Below, one piece after another: positions 34,171-46,660 of a stretch of 47,602 bases of DNA. Source of the stretch: Aromatoleum diolicum (GTDB lineage Bacteria; Pseudomonadota; Gammaproteobacteria; Burkholderiales; Rhodocyclaceae); assembly GCF_012910955.1 (NCBI RefSeq), contig NZ_WTVQ01000037.1, positions 1 to 47,602 of the forward strand. The letters are read 5' to 3'. The translations under genes were made by a program, and so were the position numbers. Each line of letters opens with the position of its first letter. Position 1 is the first letter of the stretch. The notes beneath the pieces are model-generated. The model saw nothing but the letters and a program-made list of their open reading frames with translations, was not told where the DNA came from and did not search any database.

Positions 34171-34962
34171 TTATTGCGGTTCGGCGTTGCCCAAGGCGGT
34201 GGTGTTGAAGCCGCCATCGACGTACATGATTTCGCCAGTGACGCCGCTGGCGAGATCCGAGCACAGGAAGGCGGCGACATTGCCTACCTCTTCGATCGTG
34301 ACATTGCGGCGCAGCGGGGCGTTGTGTTCGTTGAAGGACAGCAATTTGCTGAAGCTGCCGATGCCCGAAGCGGCCAAGGTCTTGATCGGGCCGGCGGAAA
34401 TGGCATTGACGCGCGTGCCTTCGGGACCGAGACACACGGCGAGGTAGCGCACCGCTGCTTCAAGGCTGGCCTTGGCGAGACCCATGATGTTGTAGTTGGG
34501 CATGGTACGCACGGCGCCGAGGTAGGACATGGTCAGCATCGAGCCCTTGCGGCCCTTCATCAACGGCCGGGCGCCCTTGGCAAGCAGCGGGAAGCTGCAG
34601 GCACTGATTTCCTGCGAGATGCGGAAGGCGTCGCGCGAGAATCCGTCGAGGAAGTCCCCTTCGAGGGCGTCGCTCGGGGCGAAGGCGATCGAATGCACGA
34701 GGCCGTCGAGATAGTCCCACTTTTGCGACAGTTGTTCGTACAGCGCCGTGATTTCGGCATCGTTCTGCACATCGCACGAAAAGATCAGGTCGGAATCGAA
34801 TTCTGCGGCCATCTTGGCCACACGTTCCTGGAAGCGCTCGTTCTGGTAAGTGAATGCGAGCTCTGCACCTTCGCGGTGCATGGCTTTTGCAATGCCGTAC
34901 GAAATCGAGCGGTTGCTGAGCAGTCCGGTGATCAGAATGCGTTTTCCGGCGAGAAAGCCCAT
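34171..34962 (-). CDS. fabI: Enoyl-[acyl-carrier-protein] reductase (NADH) FabI
   Basis: 263 aa, normal length. Final reduction step of type II fatty acid elongation. SDR fold with [41 protein letters not shown], and the catalytic Tyr147, Tyr157 and Lys164 in [19 protein letters not shown] (Y-x6-K as in E. coli FabI, offset by one); the C-terminal part has [15 protein letters not shown]. The start ATG 34962 is followed by the family N-terminus. It ends just before a strong terminator. Target of triclosan-type inhibitors in this family. Confidence 0.97.
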   Translation of the reverse strand: MGFLAGKRILITGLLSNRSISYGIAKAMHREGAELAFTYQNERFQERVAKMAAEFDSDLIFSCDVQNDAEITALYEQLSQKWDYLDGLVHSIAFAPSDALEGDFLDGFSRDAFRISQEISACSFPLLAKGARPLMKGRKGSMLTMSYLGAVRTMPNYNIMGLAKASLEAAVRYLAVCLGPEGTRVNAISAGPIKTLAASGIGSFSKLLSFNEHNAPLRRNVTIEEVGNVAAFLCSDLASGVTGEIMYVDGGFNTTALGNAEPQ

Positions 34963-35133
34963 TTTCGGTAGTGCTCCTTCTTGATAGTCGGCGGATTATA
35001 GCTGATGGGTCAGGTGGTCGACGTGCTGTCCCGCCGGCCGAGCGGGATCTTGTGAGCGATTTGTTGTGCGCGGGTTGCTCGCGGTAATGGGCCGGGCGGT
35101 TGGTGGTTCGTCTTGCAGGTAGAATCGCGCCTC

Positions 35134-37305
35134 ATGTTCTGGCGTCTGTGCTCCCTTCTCGCGATGTGCGTTCTGCTGCCGGCCTGCGGCCAGGTGTGGA
35201 ACGATCCGTATCCCGCTGCGGAGCGGGGGCGGAACATCATGTATACCGCATTTACGGATCGCCCCAAGCATCTCGACCCCGTGCAGTCATATAGCGAGGA
35301 CGAGGCTACCTTTCTCTACCAGATCTATGAGCCGCCGCTGCAGTACCACTATCTGAAACGGCCTTACACGCTCGTTCCGGGCAGCGCAGCAGAGATGCCT
35401 GTAGTGCGCCGCTACGACGCGGCCGGGAAGGAGTTGCCGGAAGGCGCGCCCGCCGAGCGGGTGGCGCGGAGTGTGTATGAGATCCGAATTCGTCCGGGGA
35501 TCCTCTATCAACCGCATCCGGCGTTTGCGCGCCGCAGCGATGGCAGTTCCCGTTATATGGATCTCGCCGCCGATGATCTGAACGACGTAAGGGGGCTGGG
35601 CGATTTCGCGGAAACGGCCACGCGTGAGCTGGAGGCGGACGACTTTGTTCATCAGATCAAGCGCCTGGCACATCCGCGTCTGCATTCGCCGATTTTCGAG
35701 CTGATGGCGGAGTACATGCCGGGGCTGAAGACGCTGCAGAAGCAACTAGCGGAAGAGGCGGCACGCACACCCGGCTGGATCGACCTGAGTGGATTCGAGG
35801 TGCCAGGAGTCGAGGTGGTCGACCGCCTTACTTACCGGATCACTCTGAAAGGGGTTTATCCGCAGTTTCTGTACTGGTTGTCGATGCCATTCTTTGCGCC
35901 GGTGCCGCCAGAGGCCGACCGTTTTTTCGGGCAGCCGGGGATGGCCGAGCGCAACTTGACGCTCGACTGGTGGCCGATCGGTACCGGACCGTTCATGTTG
36001 GCGGAGAACAACCCGAATGCGCGCATGGTGCTGGTTCGCAATCCGAACTTCCGCGGAGAGAACTATCCGTGCGAAGGCATGGCGGAGGACCGTGAGGCCG
36101 GCCTGCTGGCCGATTGCGACAAGCCGATGCCTTTCATCGACACGGTGGTGTTCTCGCGCGAGCGCGAGGGCATTCCTTACTGGAACAAGTTCCTGCAGGG
36201 GTACTACGACGCGTCGGGTGTGTCGTCGGATAACTTTGATCAGGCAGTCAGCATGACGAGCCAGGGAGAGGTGATGCTGTCCGACGGGATGAGCGCTCAG
36301 GGCATCCAGTTGCTGACATCGGTATCGCCGTCGGTGTTCTACCTCGGTTTCAACATGCTCGATGCCCTGGTCGGGGGCGGCGAGAGCGTCGAGGGACAGG
36401 CGCGCGCGCGCAAGCTGCGTCAAGCGATTTCGGTGGCGCTCGACATGGAGGAATTCGTGTCGATTTTCCTCAACGGTCGCGGTGTGCCGGCGATGCATCC
36501 GATCCCGCCCGGCATCTTCGGTGCGCGCGACGGCGAGGCGGGCATCAATCCGGTGGTGTACGAATGGCGCGACGGACGCGCGGCGCGTCGGGGCATGGAC
36601 ACGGCACGACGCCTGTTGGCCGAGGCCGGTTATCCGAACGGCCGCGATGCGAAAACCGGCGAGCCACTGATCCTGAATCTGGATACGACGCCTGGCGGTC
36701 TCGGCGACAAGGCGCGCTCGGATTGGCTGGCGAAGCAGTTCCGCGAACTTGGCGTGCAGTTCGTGGTGCGCGCGACCGATTACAACCGCTTTCAGGACAA
36801 GATTCGCGAGGGCAATGCACAGCTGTTCTTCTTCGGCTGGAATGCGGATTACCCCGATCCGGAGAACATGCTGTTCCTGTTGCACGGCGCGCAGGCAAAG
36901 GTAAAGGATTCCGGCCAGAACGCCGCGAACTACCGCAATGCAGAGTACGACCGCCTTTTCGAGCAGATGAAGGGGATGCCGGACGGCGCTGAACGACAGT
37001 TGGTGATAGACCGCATGGTGGCGATCCTCCAGCAGGATGCGCCATGGCTGTTCGGATTCCATCCGAAGGCGTATTCGCTACAGCATGGCTGGGTGCTCAA
37101 TCGCAAGCCGGGCAGCATGGTGCGCAACACGCTCAAGTACCAGCGCATCGATCTCGCGCGACGCGACGCGGCGCGAGCGGAGTGGAACCGGCCCGTGGTG
37201 TGGCCGTTGGCCTTGGTCGGCTTGTTGTTCGTCGTGATCGTCGCTCCCGCGGTGCTGCATTACCGGCGTCGCGAGCGCGCGACCGGCGTGGTGGGAGTGC
37301 GCTGA
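35134..37305 (+). CDS. Peptide-type ABC transporter substrate-binding protein, tail-anchored
   Basis: 723 aa from ATG 35134, a family-5 (OppA/YejA-like) extracellular solute-binding protein. N-terminal signal MFWRLCSLLAMCVLLPAC with a possible lipobox at Cys18 (LPAC). The body includes PKHLDPVQSYSEDEATFLYQIYEPPLQ, DWWPIGTGPFMLAENNP, SPSVFYLGFNMLDALVG, RQAISVALDMEEFVSIFLNGRG, FFFGWNADYPDPENMLFLLHG. Unusually it ends in a membrane helix (VVWPLALVGLLFVVIVAPAV) and a basic tail HYRRRERATG, so it would be held at both ends. It overlaps the next permease by one base (TGATG). The ligand is likely an oligopeptide; not read from sequence. Confidence 0.88.
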   Translation: MFWRLCSLLAMCVLLPACGQVWNDPYPAAERGRNIMYTAFTDRPKHLDPVQSYSEDEATFLYQIYEPPLQYHYLKRPYTLVPGSAAEMPVVRRYDAAGKELPEGAPAERVARSVYEIRIRPGILYQPHPAFARRSDGSSRYMDLAADDLNDVRGLGDFAETATRELEADDFVHQIKRLAHPRLHSPIFELMAEYMPGLKTLQKQLAEEAARTPGWIDLSGFEVPGVEVVDRLTYRITLKGVYPQFLYWLSMPFFAPVPPEADRFFGQPGMAERNLTLDWWPIGTGPFMLAENNPNARMVLVRNPNFRGENYPCEGMAEDREAGLLADCDKPMPFIDTVVFSREREGIPYWNKFLQGYYDASGVSSDNFDQAVSMTSQGEVMLSDGMSAQGIQLLTSVSPSVFYLGFNMLDALVGGGESVEGQARARKLRQAISVALDMEEFVSIFLNGRGVPAMHPIPPGIFGARDGEAGINPVVYEWRDGRAARRGMDTARRLLAEAGYPNGRDAKTGEPLILNLDTTPGGLGDKARSDWLAKQFRELGVQFVVRATDYNRFQDKIREGNAQLFFFGWNADYPDPENMLFLLHGAQAKVKDSGQNAANYRNAEYDRLFEQMKGMPDGAERQLVIDRMVAILQQDAPWLFGFHPKAYSLQHGWVLNRKPGSMVRNTLKYQRIDLARRDAARAEWNRPVVWPLALVGLLFVVIVAPAVLHYRRRERATGVVGVR

Positions 37306-38282
37306 TGTTTGCCTACGTGGTGCGCCGTCTGCTTTATGCGCTGCCGATCCTGATCGGTGTGAATCTCATTACCTTCGGACTGTTCTTCGTGGTGAATTCA
37401 CCCGACGACATGGCGCGCATGCATCTGGGCGTCAAGCGCGTGACTCCCGAAGCGATCGAGCGCTGGAAGGCCGAGCGGGGCTATGACCGGCCGCTGTTCT
37501 TCAATGCGCAGGCGCCCGGACAGGGGCGGATCACCGAGACGATCTTCTTCGAGAAGTCCTTGCGCATGTTCGCGTTCGACTTCGGGCGCGCCGACGACGG
37601 GAGGAACATCGGGCAGGAGATTCGCGACCGGATGGGGCCTTCGTTGGCGCTTGCGTTGCCGACCTTTGTCCTCGGCCTGTTCGCTTCGGTGGCGTTTGCG
37701 CTGATGCTGGTGTTCTTCCGCGCGAGCTATCTCGACTTCTGGGGGGTGGTGTGGTGCGTCGCGATGATGTCGATCTCCAGTCTGTTCTACATCATCGGCG
37801 GGCAGTGGCTGGTGTCGAAAGTGTGGGCGCTGGTGCCGATTTCGGGCTACGCGCCGGGTCTGGATTCGGCACGTTTCCTGATGCTGCCGGTATTCATCAG
37901 CGTGATTGCCGGGGTGGGGTCGAATGCGCGCTGGTATCGCACGATCTTTCTTGAGGAAATCTCGAAGGACTACGTGCGTACGGCGCGCGCGAAGGGTTTG
38001 TCGGAACTGGCCGTGCTGTTCCGCCATGTTCTGAAGAACGCGATGATTCCAATCCTGACCGGAGTCGTCGTGGTGATCCCGCTGCTGTTCATGGGCAGCT
38101 TGCTGGTTGAATCGTTCTTCGGCATTCCGGGCTTGGGAAGCTACACGATCGACGCGATCAACGCGCAGGATTTCGCGGTGGTGCGTGCTATGGTGTTCAT
38201 CGGTTCGGTGCTGTATATCGTCGGGCTACTTTTCACCGATATCTCGTACACGCTGGTCGATCCCCGCGTGAGGCTGGAGTAG
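37305..38282 (+). CDS. ABC transporter permease, OppB/DppB type
   Basis: 325 aa, start ATG 37305 overlapping the previous stop by one base. Six-helix inner-membrane permease: AYVVRRLLYALPILIGVNLITFGLFFVV is the typical first segment, and the cytoplasmic EAA loop is EISKDYVRTARAKGLSELAVLFRHVLKNAMIPI. Contacts an Opp/Dpp-type ATPase, which is not encoded in this window. Immediately followed by the second permease (3-base gap), so one operon. Confidence 0.9.
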   Translation: MFAYVVRRLLYALPILIGVNLITFGLFFVVNSPDDMARMHLGVKRVTPEAIERWKAERGYDRPLFFNAQAPGQGRITETIFFEKSLRMFAFDFGRADDGRNIGQEIRDRMGPSLALALPTFVLGLFASVAFALMLVFFRASYLDFWGVVWCVAMMSISSLFYIIGGQWLVSKVWALVPISGYAPGLDSARFLMLPVFISVIAGVGSNARWYRTIFLEEISKDYVRTARAKGLSELAVLFRHVLKNAMIPILTGVVVVIPLLFMGSLLVESFFGIPGLGSYTIDAINAQDFAVVRAMVFIGSVLYIVGLLFTDISYTLVDPRVRLE

Positions 38283-38285
38283 CGC

Positions 38286-39734
38286 ATGAATTTCCAGCCT
38301 GTTCTGTTGTTGACAGATGTGCTGTTCTTCCTGCTACTCGCCATCGGCTGCGCAACGGTATTTTATGTCCGGCGCAGCGAGCCGTTGCGTGCTGCGTGGC
38401 GCAAGGTCGGCAGTCGGGCCAGCGGCATGGCTTCGGCGACGATCTTGCTCGCTTTTCTCGCTGTGGGGCTGGCCGACAGTCTGCACTATCGGCCACAGCT
38501 ACCGTCGGCTGCGATCGGGAACGGGGCGGCGCAGACGAATGCGGATCCCACTGCTGCGGCCTCGCATGTGTCGTATTCATCCGAGGTGTTGAGTGTGCTC
38601 GATGCACTGCTTGCACCGTTGCGCACCCGTGTCGAGAAGACTTACTCGGCGCCCTTTGCCGCGGAGTTGTACGCGCGCGAAACGGTGGAGCTGCCGCTTG
38701 GCGGGCAGGCGCGCATCTACCCTCGGCTGGCCCATGGGGCCGCCCATCTGGCCGATCCGTCGGTCGAGCGTGCCGGGGACCTCGCGCGCCGCATGACGGC
38801 AGGCGTGGCGGGGGCGATCCTGGTGTGGCTGGTGGTGGCAGGCGGACTGACGACGGCCCTGGCTCGATGGCGCGGGCATGGGCTGGGTGAGGCGGTCGGG
38901 GCGCTGGCGCGTGGCAGAACGCTGCTGGCATGGCGTGCGGTGCTTGTGACCTTGGCCGCGATCCTGATCGTAGTGGGGTTAAGCATTGCGTTGGCGCCGC
39001 ACTACCATGTGTTCGGCACCGACAAGGTGGGGCAGGACGTTCTCTACCTGTCACTAAAGAGCGTGCGCACCGCGCTCATCATCGGCACGTTGACGACGCT
39101 GGTGATGCTGCCCTTTGCGGTCGCGCTGGGCATCATGGCGGGCTATCTCGGTGGCTGGGTCGATGACGTGATCCAGTACCTGTACACGGTGCTCAACGCG
39201 ATTCCCGGCGTGCTGCTGATCGCGGCGGCAGTGTTGATGATGCAGGTGGTGATCGACACCCATCCGCAATGGTTTGCAACTGCGGCCGAGCGTGCCGACG
39301 CACGTCTGCTGGCGCTCTGCATGATCCTTGGCATCACCAGCTGGACGGGCCTGTGTCGGCTGTTGCGCGGCGAGACGCTGAAACTGCGCGAACTCGAATA
39401 TGTGCAGGCGGCACGCGCCTTCGGCGTGGGGACACCGGCAATCCTGCGTCGTCACGTGCTGCCGAACGTGATGCACATCGTGATGATTGCGTTGGTGATG
39501 GATTTTTCCGGGCTGGTGTTGGCCGAGGCGGTACTGTCCTACGTCGGCATCGGCGTCGATCCTACAACCATCAGTTTCGGCACGATGATCAACATGGCGC
39601 GAGCCGAACTCGCGCGCGAGCCCATGGTGTGGTGGTCCTTGATGGCGGCCTTCGCCTTCATGTTCGTTCTGGTACTGTCGGCAAACCTGTTCGCCGACGT
39701 CGTGCGCGACGCATTCGATCCGCGCCGGGGTTGA
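38286..39734 (+). CDS. ABC transporter permease, OppC/DppC type with enlarged N-terminus
   Basis: 482 aa, well above the ~300 aa of ordinary OppC. The C-terminal ~260 residues hold the permease core (HVFGTDKVGQDVLYLSLKSVRTALIIG, the EAA loop ELEYVQAARAFGVGTPAILRRHVLPNVMHI, and the final LSYVGIGVDPTTISFGTMI). The extra N-terminal ~200 residues contain three or so hydrophobic segments (first near residues 7-26, others near 45-60 and 175-195) around a ~110-residue loop with no recognised domain (YSSEVLSVLDALLAPLRTRVEK...). Directly behind the OppB-type gene; no ATPase follows. Function of the extension is unknown. Confidence 0.88.
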   Translation: MNFQPVLLLTDVLFFLLLAIGCATVFYVRRSEPLRAAWRKVGSRASGMASATILLAFLAVGLADSLHYRPQLPSAAIGNGAAQTNADPTAAASHVSYSSEVLSVLDALLAPLRTRVEKTYSAPFAAELYARETVELPLGGQARIYPRLAHGAAHLADPSVERAGDLARRMTAGVAGAILVWLVVAGGLTTALARWRGHGLGEAVGALARGRTLLAWRAVLVTLAAILIVVGLSIALAPHYHVFGTDKVGQDVLYLSLKSVRTALIIGTLTTLVMLPFAVALGIMAGYLGGWVDDVIQYLYTVLNAIPGVLLIAAAVLMMQVVIDTHPQWFATAAERADARLLALCMILGITSWTGLCRLLRGETLKLRELEYVQAARAFGVGTPAILRRHVLPNVMHIVMIALVMDFSGLVLAEAVLSYVGIGVDPTTISFGTMINMARAELAREPMVWWSLMAAFAFMFVLVLSANLFADVVRDAFDPRRG

Positions 39735-39836
39735 TGACCGGCTATTGATGGTGGCCGGCGCGAATGGTCGGTGCGAACCAAGCGCCGCCTTGCGCGTCTG
39801 ACCCAAGGCATCCCCAACCCCGGTCGCACTCCAATA

Positions 39837-41396
39837 ATGACAACACTTGAATTCGATAACCGCTTCGTCCGTGAACTGCCGGCTGATCCGGAGCCCTCGC
39901 CGAATGTTCGGCAGGTGCACGGCGCGTGTTACTCGCGCGTAATGCCGACGCCCGTCAGCGCGCCGCGGCTGATTGCATGGTCCCGCGAGGTGGCAGAGAC
40001 TCTCGGTTTCGACGAGGCGGATATCCATTCGCCGGAGTTTGCACAGGTGTTTTCCGGCAACGCCCTGCTACCCGGCATGGAGCCTTACGCGGCGTGCTAC
40101 GGAGGGCATCAGTTCGGCAACTGGGCAGGTCAGCTTGGCGACGGTCGTGCGATCACGCTGGGCGAATCGATTAATTCCGCCGGCGAGCGCTGGGAACTGC
40201 AGTTGAAAGGCGCCGGGCCGACGCCGTATTCGCGCCGCGCCGACGGGCGTGCGGTGCTGCGTTCCTCGATCCGTGAGTTCCTGTGCAGCGAGGCAATGCA
40301 TCATCTCGGTGTGCCCACGACGCGCGCGCTGTGCATCGTGGGCACCGGCGAGGCCGTGGTGCGCGACATGTTCTACGACGGCCGCCCGGCGGCCGAGCCC
40401 GGCGCGGTGGTGTGCCGCGTGGCGCCATCCTTCATCCGCTTCGGCAATTTCGAGATCCTTTCTGCCCGTGGGGATGAGGGCCTGCTGACGCAGTTGGTCG
40501 ATTTCACCATTTCGCGCGATTTTCCCGAACTGACCGGCAGCCCGCAAACCCGACGCACGGACTGGTTTCATGCGGTCTGCGAGCGCACGGCACGATTGAT
40601 GGCGCACTGGATGCGCGTCGGCTTTGTGCATGGAGTGATGAACACCGACAACATGTCGATCCTCGGGCTGACGATCGACTACGGTCCCTATGGCTGGATT
40701 GACAACTTCAATCTCGGTTGGACGCCGAATACCACGGACGCCTCGGAGCGCCGCTACCGCTTCGGCAACCAGCCGCGTATCGCCCAGTGGAACTTGTTGC
40801 AGCTGGGTAATGCCCTGTATCCGGCCTTCGGCGAGGTCGAGCCGTTGCAGGACGGACTGAGCCGCTACGCGACGGTTTATGAGGAAGAAAGCCGTAGAAT
40901 GCTGGCCGACAAGCTCGGACTCGCGGCCTTCCGCGACGGCGACGGTGCGCTGGTGGAAACCCTTTACGAGTTGCTCACGCGTGCCGAAGTCGATATGACG
41001 ATTTTCTTCCGTGGTCTGGGATCGATGGATCCGAAGGTGCCGTCGCTCGAGCCTTTGCGCGATGCGTTTTATGCGGAAGAGACAATCGCGCACGAGGGCG
41101 AGGCATTCAATGCCTGGTTGGCGCAATACGCTGCGCGGGTGCGTGAGGACGGAATTCCGCTAGAGCAGCGGCGTGCGCGAATGAACGCCGCCAATCCGCG
41201 TTATGTGTTGCGCAACTACCTCGCGCAAGAAGCGATTGACGCCGCCGAGCAGGGCGATGACACGCTGATCTTCGAGTTGCTGGATGTGATGCGCCGGCCG
41301 TATGAGGATCAGCCGGGACGCGAGCGCTTTGCCGCCAAGCGGCCGGACTGGGCGCGCAACCGCGCTGGCTGCTCGATGCTGTCCTGCAGTTCGTGA
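39837..41396 (+). CDS. selO: Protein adenylyltransferase SelO (YdiU)
   Basis: 519 aa. Pseudokinase-fold enzyme that transfers AMP to Ser/Thr/Tyr of target proteins, linked to redox stress. ATG 39837 ([17 protein letters not shown]) is chosen over an upstream frame without family character. Typical motifs: [91 protein letters not shown] (metal-binding Asn/Asp), and the C-terminus [12 protein letters not shown], where the second Cys is at the position of selenocysteine in vertebrate SelO. Divided from the ABC genes by ~100 bp; convergent with smpB. Confidence 0.95.
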   Translation: MTTLEFDNRFVRELPADPEPSPNVRQVHGACYSRVMPTPVSAPRLIAWSREVAETLGFDEADIHSPEFAQVFSGNALLPGMEPYAACYGGHQFGNWAGQLGDGRAITLGESINSAGERWELQLKGAGPTPYSRRADGRAVLRSSIREFLCSEAMHHLGVPTTRALCIVGTGEAVVRDMFYDGRPAAEPGAVVCRVAPSFIRFGNFEILSARGDEGLLTQLVDFTISRDFPELTGSPQTRRTDWFHAVCERTARLMAHWMRVGFVHGVMNTDNMSILGLTIDYGPYGWIDNFNLGWTPNTTDASERRYRFGNQPRIAQWNLLQLGNALYPAFGEVEPLQDGLSRYATVYEEESRRMLADKLGLAAFRDGDGALVETLYELLTRAEVDMTIFFRGLGSMDPKVPSLEPLRDAFYAEETIAHEGEAFNAWLAQYAARVREDGIPLEQRRARMNAANPRYVLRNYLAQEAIDAAEQGDDTLIFELLDVMRRPYEDQPGRERFAAKRPDWARNRAGCSMLSCSS

Positions 41397-41419
41397 ATCG
41401 GGCTTCGTGACGCGCCGGA

Positions 41420-41866
41420 TCAGACCTTTTCTCTCATCAGGCGCGCCTTCTCGCGTACCCAGTCGCGATGCTTTTCGTCCTCGCGCTTGTCGTATTGCTT
41501 CTTGCCCTTCGCCAGACCGATCTCTACCTTGATGCGGCCTTTCGTGTAGTGCAGGTCGAGCGGCACCAGCGTATAGCCCGCACGTTCGACTTTGCCGATC
41601 AGCTTGGCAATTTCTCCTGCGTGCAGCAGCAGTTTGCGCGTCCGCACGGGATCGGTCTTGATGTGCGTGGACGCCTCCGCGAGCGCCGAGATATGCATCC
41701 CGAGGATGAAAATTTCCTCGCCGCGAATGATGACATATGCTTCCTTGATGTTCGCGCGACCGGCGCGGATCGCCTTGACTTCCCAGCCTTCGAGCACGAT
41801 CCCGGCCTCGTACTTCTCCTCGATGAAGTAGTCGTGATGGGCCTTGCGATTGTCGATGATGCTCAT
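41420..41866 (-). CDS. smpB: SsrA-binding protein SmpB
   Basis: 148 aa, normal length. Binds tmRNA and delivers it to stalled ribosomes in trans-translation. [45 protein letters not shown] is the family N-terminus with the conserved EGWEVKA; the basic C-terminal tail [17 protein letters not shown] supports decoding-site entry. Start ATG at 41864-41866; the longer open frame adds a non-family leader. The tmRNA gene itself is not in the window. Divergent from ratA with ~110 bp between. Confidence 0.97.
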   Translation of the reverse strand: MSIIDNRKAHHDYFIEEKYEAGIVLEGWEVKAIRAGRANIKEAYVIIRGEEIFILGMHISALAEASTHIKTDPVRTRKLLLHAGEIAKLIGKVERAGYTLVPLDLHYTKGRIKVEIGLAKGKKQYDKREDEKHRDWVREKARLMREKV

Positions 41867-41975
41867 GGGTGGTTTGAATCCTGTGCGTCCGGGCGTCGCG
41901 CCGACTGCCGCGCGGCGCCTTGCGGTAGAATCGCGCATTTTAGCAGTTCGGCGATGCGCTCGTCCTTATACCCTC

Positions 41976-42413
41976 ATGGCTGACGTCAAGAAGCAGGTCC
42001 TGATCGAGTTTACTCCCGCACAGATGTTCACTCTGGTGGATGGTTGCGAGGATTATCCGCAGTTTCTGCCCTGGTGCGGTGGGGCGGAGGTGCATGCGCG
42101 CACCGAAACGCTGACGGTGGCGACGATCCACATCAGTTACCACGGCATCAAGGCCAACTTCACCACCGAGAATACCAAGCGTGCGCCGCTGGAAATGAAT
42201 ATCCGGCTCAAGGAAGGTCCATTTACACATCTGGACGGGTGCTGGCGCTTCATTCCCCTCGGTGATACTGCCTGCAAGATCGAATTCAATCTGCATTACC
42301 AGTTTTCTAGCAAGCTGCTTGAAAAGGCGCTCGGGCCTGTGTTCAATCACATTGCCAGCACCTTCGTCGATTCGTTCGTCAAGCGCGCGCAGCAGGTGTA
42401 TCGGAAGGGATGA
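41976..42413 (+). CDS. ratA: RatA-like START-domain protein
   Basis: 145 aa. Coenzyme-Q-binding/polyketide cyclase (START) fold, of the RatA/PasT/Coq10 family: MADVKKQVLIEFTPAQMFTLVDGCEDYPQFLPWCGGAEVH, ANFTTENTKRAPLEMNIRLKEGPFTHLDGCWRFIPLG, KALGPVFNHIASTFVDSFVKRA. In E. coli RatA was described as a ribosome-targeting toxin; the Coq10-like role in ubiquinone handling is the other view. Paired with ratB (4-base ATGA overlap) and next to smpB, the conserved proteobacterial order. Confidence 0.93.
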   Translation: MADVKKQVLIEFTPAQMFTLVDGCEDYPQFLPWCGGAEVHARTETLTVATIHISYHGIKANFTTENTKRAPLEMNIRLKEGPFTHLDGCWRFIPLGDTACKIEFNLHYQFSSKLLEKALGPVFNHIASTFVDSFVKRAQQVYRKG

Positions 42414-42739
42414 CGACTATGGCCGAATTCATCAACGTGGAAGTGTCCTACGCGCTCCCAGGTCGCCAAGAGCTGGTGAAGGTACGTGTCGCCGAGGGGG
42501 CAACGGTACGCGATGCGATCGACGCATCGGGCATTCCCGCCAAGTATCCGGATATCGACTTTGAAGGGGGCAACAAGGTGGGTGTGTTTGCCAAGCTCAC
42601 GCGGCTCGATACGGTCCTGCGCGACCGCGACCGGGTCGAGATCTATCGTCCCTTGATCGCCGACCCGAAGGCGGTGCGCAAGAAGCGCGCGGAGGAAGGC
42701 AAGGTCATGAAGAAGGGCGGCGGGCCGGCAGAGGAGTGA
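42410..42739 (+). CDS. ratB: RatB/RnfH-family ubiquitin-fold protein
   Basis: 109 aa from ATG 42410, overlapping the ratA stop; ATG 42419 (MAEFINVEVSYAL) is a likely alternative. RnfH/RatB family: YALPGRQELVKVRVAEGATVRDAIDASGI, FEGGNKVGVFAKLTRLDTVLRDRDRVEIYRPLIADPKAVRKKRA, a beta-grasp fold. The biochemical role is not established; although paired with RatA, an antitoxin function was not shown for RatB. Ends in a Lys/Gly-rich tail. Confidence 0.92.
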   Translation: MTTMAEFINVEVSYALPGRQELVKVRVAEGATVRDAIDASGIPAKYPDIDFEGGNKVGVFAKLTRLDTVLRDRDRVEIYRPLIADPKAVRKKRAEEGKVMKKGGGPAEE

Positions 42740-42852
42740 ATGGCTAACGCACCTTCGCGGGTGCGGTTTCGTTCAGTTCGTTGATGCGTCCCGGTGTCCG
42801 CGGAGCGCGGTGCGATGGGGCGATCCGTTCCGTGTGGCGGGCTGCACTTGTC

Positions 42853-44945
<2,093 letters not shown>

Positions 44946-44962
44946 TCCGATCCTGATAACAG

Positions 44963-44995
44963 AAGGCGGCCCCAATGGGCCGCCTTTCCTTTTTC
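44963..44995 (+). terminator. Intrinsic terminator between guaB and guaA
   Basis: AAGGCGGCCC (44963-44972) and GGGCCGCCTT (44977-44986) form a perfect 10-bp stem with a 4-base loop, followed by TCCTTTTT. It lies in the 69-bp gap, so guaA may depend on read-through or its own weak promoter. Confidence 0.85.
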
Positions 44996-45014
44996 CGTAC
45001 CCGAGACCGTCGCC

Positions 45015-46580
45015 ATGGCTCACCAGAAAATTCTCATCCTCGATTTCGGCTCCCAGGTCACCCAGCTGATCGCGCGCCGCGTGCGCGAGCAGCAGGTGTA
45101 TTGCGAGATTCACCCGTTCGATGTGTCCGCAGAATTCGTTCGCGAATTTGCGCCGGCCGGTGTGATCCTGTCCGGCGGTCCGAATTCCGTCTATGAAGCG
45201 GTCGGCTGGCATGCACCGCAGGTCGTTTTCGAGCTTGGGGTGCCGGTGCTTGGCATCTGCTACGGCATGCAGACGATGGCGCAGCAACTGGGCGGCAAGG
45301 TGGCGAGCTCCGGCAAGCGCGAGTTTGGTTACGCCGAGATTCGTGCCCGGGGCCATTCGGAGCTGTTCCGCGGCATTCAGGACCGGACCAACGACGAAGG
45401 CCATGGCTTGCTCGATGTGTGGATGAGCCACGGTGACAAGGTCACCGAGCTTCCGCCGGGCTTCAAGGTGATCGCGAGCAACGAATCCTGCCCGATCGCG
45501 GCGATAGCGGACGAGACCCGCAGGTTCTACGCCGTGCAGTTTCACCCGGAAGTCACGCACACGCTGAAGGGCAAGGAAATGATCGCGCGCTTCGTGCACG
45601 AGATCTGCGGTTGCCAGCACGACTGGAACATGCCGGATTACGTGACCGAGGCGATCGAGAAAGTGCGCGCGCAGGTGGGCAAGGAAGAAGTGATCCTCGG
45701 CCTGTCCGGCGGGGTCGACTCATCGGTGGTTGCGGCTCTCCTGCACCGCGCCATCGGCGACCAGCTGACCTGCGTGTTCGTCGACAATGGCTTGCTGCGT
45801 CTGAACGAGGCCGAGCAGGTGATGGAGACCTTCGCGCGCAACCTGGGCGTCAAGGTCATCCACGTCGATGCCACTGAGCAGTTCATGGGCCACCTGAAAG
45901 GCGTCTCCGATCCGGAAGCGAAGCGCAAGATCATCGGCCGTGAGTTCGTCGAGGTGTTCCAGGCCGAAGCGCAGAAGCTCCCTAACGCCAAGTGGCTGGC
46001 CCAAGGCACGATCTACCCGGACGTGATCGAGTCTGCCGGCTCGAAGACCGGCAAGGCGCACACGATCAAGAGCCACCACAACGTGGGCGGCCTACCCGAG
46101 ACGCTCAAACTCAAGCTGCTCGAGCCGCTACGCGAGTTGTTCAAGGATGAAGTGCGCGAACTCGGTATCGCGCTGGGCCTGCCGCATGACATGGTGTACC
46201 GCCATCCCTTCCCGGGACCGGGCCTGGGCGTGCGTATCCTCGGCGAAGTGAAGAAGGAGTTCGCCGACCTGCTGCGCCGCGCCGATGCAATCTTCATCGA
46301 CGAATTGCGCGCTGCTGACTGGTATGACAAGACCAGCCAGGCCTTCGCCGTGTTCCTGCCGGTGAAGAGTGTGGGTGTGATGGGCGACGGCCGCACGTAT
46401 GAGTACGTGGTCGCGCTGCGTGCCGTGCAGACTCAGGATTTCATGACCGCGCACTGGGCGGAACTGCCGCACAGCCTGCTGGGGAAGGTGTCGAACCGCA
46501 TCATCAATGAAGTTCGGGGTATCAACCGCGTGGTGTACGACATCTCGGGCAAGCCGCCGGCGACGATCGAGTGGGAGTGA
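45015..46580 (+). CDS. guaA: GMP synthase (glutamine-hydrolysing)
   Basis: 521 aa, standard. Amidates XMP to GMP. N-terminal class I glutamine amidotransferase domain with catalytic Cys82 ([16 protein letters not shown]), His177 and Glu179 ([11 protein letters not shown]); ATP-pyrophosphatase domain with the PP-loop [20 protein letters not shown]-terminal dimerisation domain ending KPPATIEWE. The 3' end of guaA is a known insertion site for genomic islands, and the downstream DNA here is mobile-element debris. Confidence 0.98.
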   Translation: MAHQKILILDFGSQVTQLIARRVREQQVYCEIHPFDVSAEFVREFAPAGVILSGGPNSVYEAVGWHAPQVVFELGVPVLGICYGMQTMAQQLGGKVASSGKREFGYAEIRARGHSELFRGIQDRTNDEGHGLLDVWMSHGDKVTELPPGFKVIASNESCPIAAIADETRRFYAVQFHPEVTHTLKGKEMIARFVHEICGCQHDWNMPDYVTEAIEKVRAQVGKEEVILGLSGGVDSSVVAALLHRAIGDQLTCVFVDNGLLRLNEAEQVMETFARNLGVKVIHVDATEQFMGHLKGVSDPEAKRKIIGREFVEVFQAEAQKLPNAKWLAQGTIYPDVIESAGSKTGKAHTIKSHHNVGGLPETLKLKLLEPLRELFKDEVRELGIALGLPHDMVYRHPFPGPGLGVRILGEVKKEFADLLRRADAIFIDELRAADWYDKTSQAFAVFLPVKSVGVMGDGRTYEYVVALRAVQTQDFMTAHWAELPHSLLGKVSNRIINEVRGINRVVYDISGKPPATIEWE

Positions 46581-46660
46581 CTGGTACGAAAAAACATTAT
46601 AACTATCAATCAGATAGGTAATAGTGCTTGATGATTCTGAACGAATTATCAACGAGCAGA

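Noticed and set aside
35746-37062. 438-codon minus-strand open frame opposite the ABC binding protein gene
   Set aside because: No family motifs; the plus-strand binding protein is clear and continuous.
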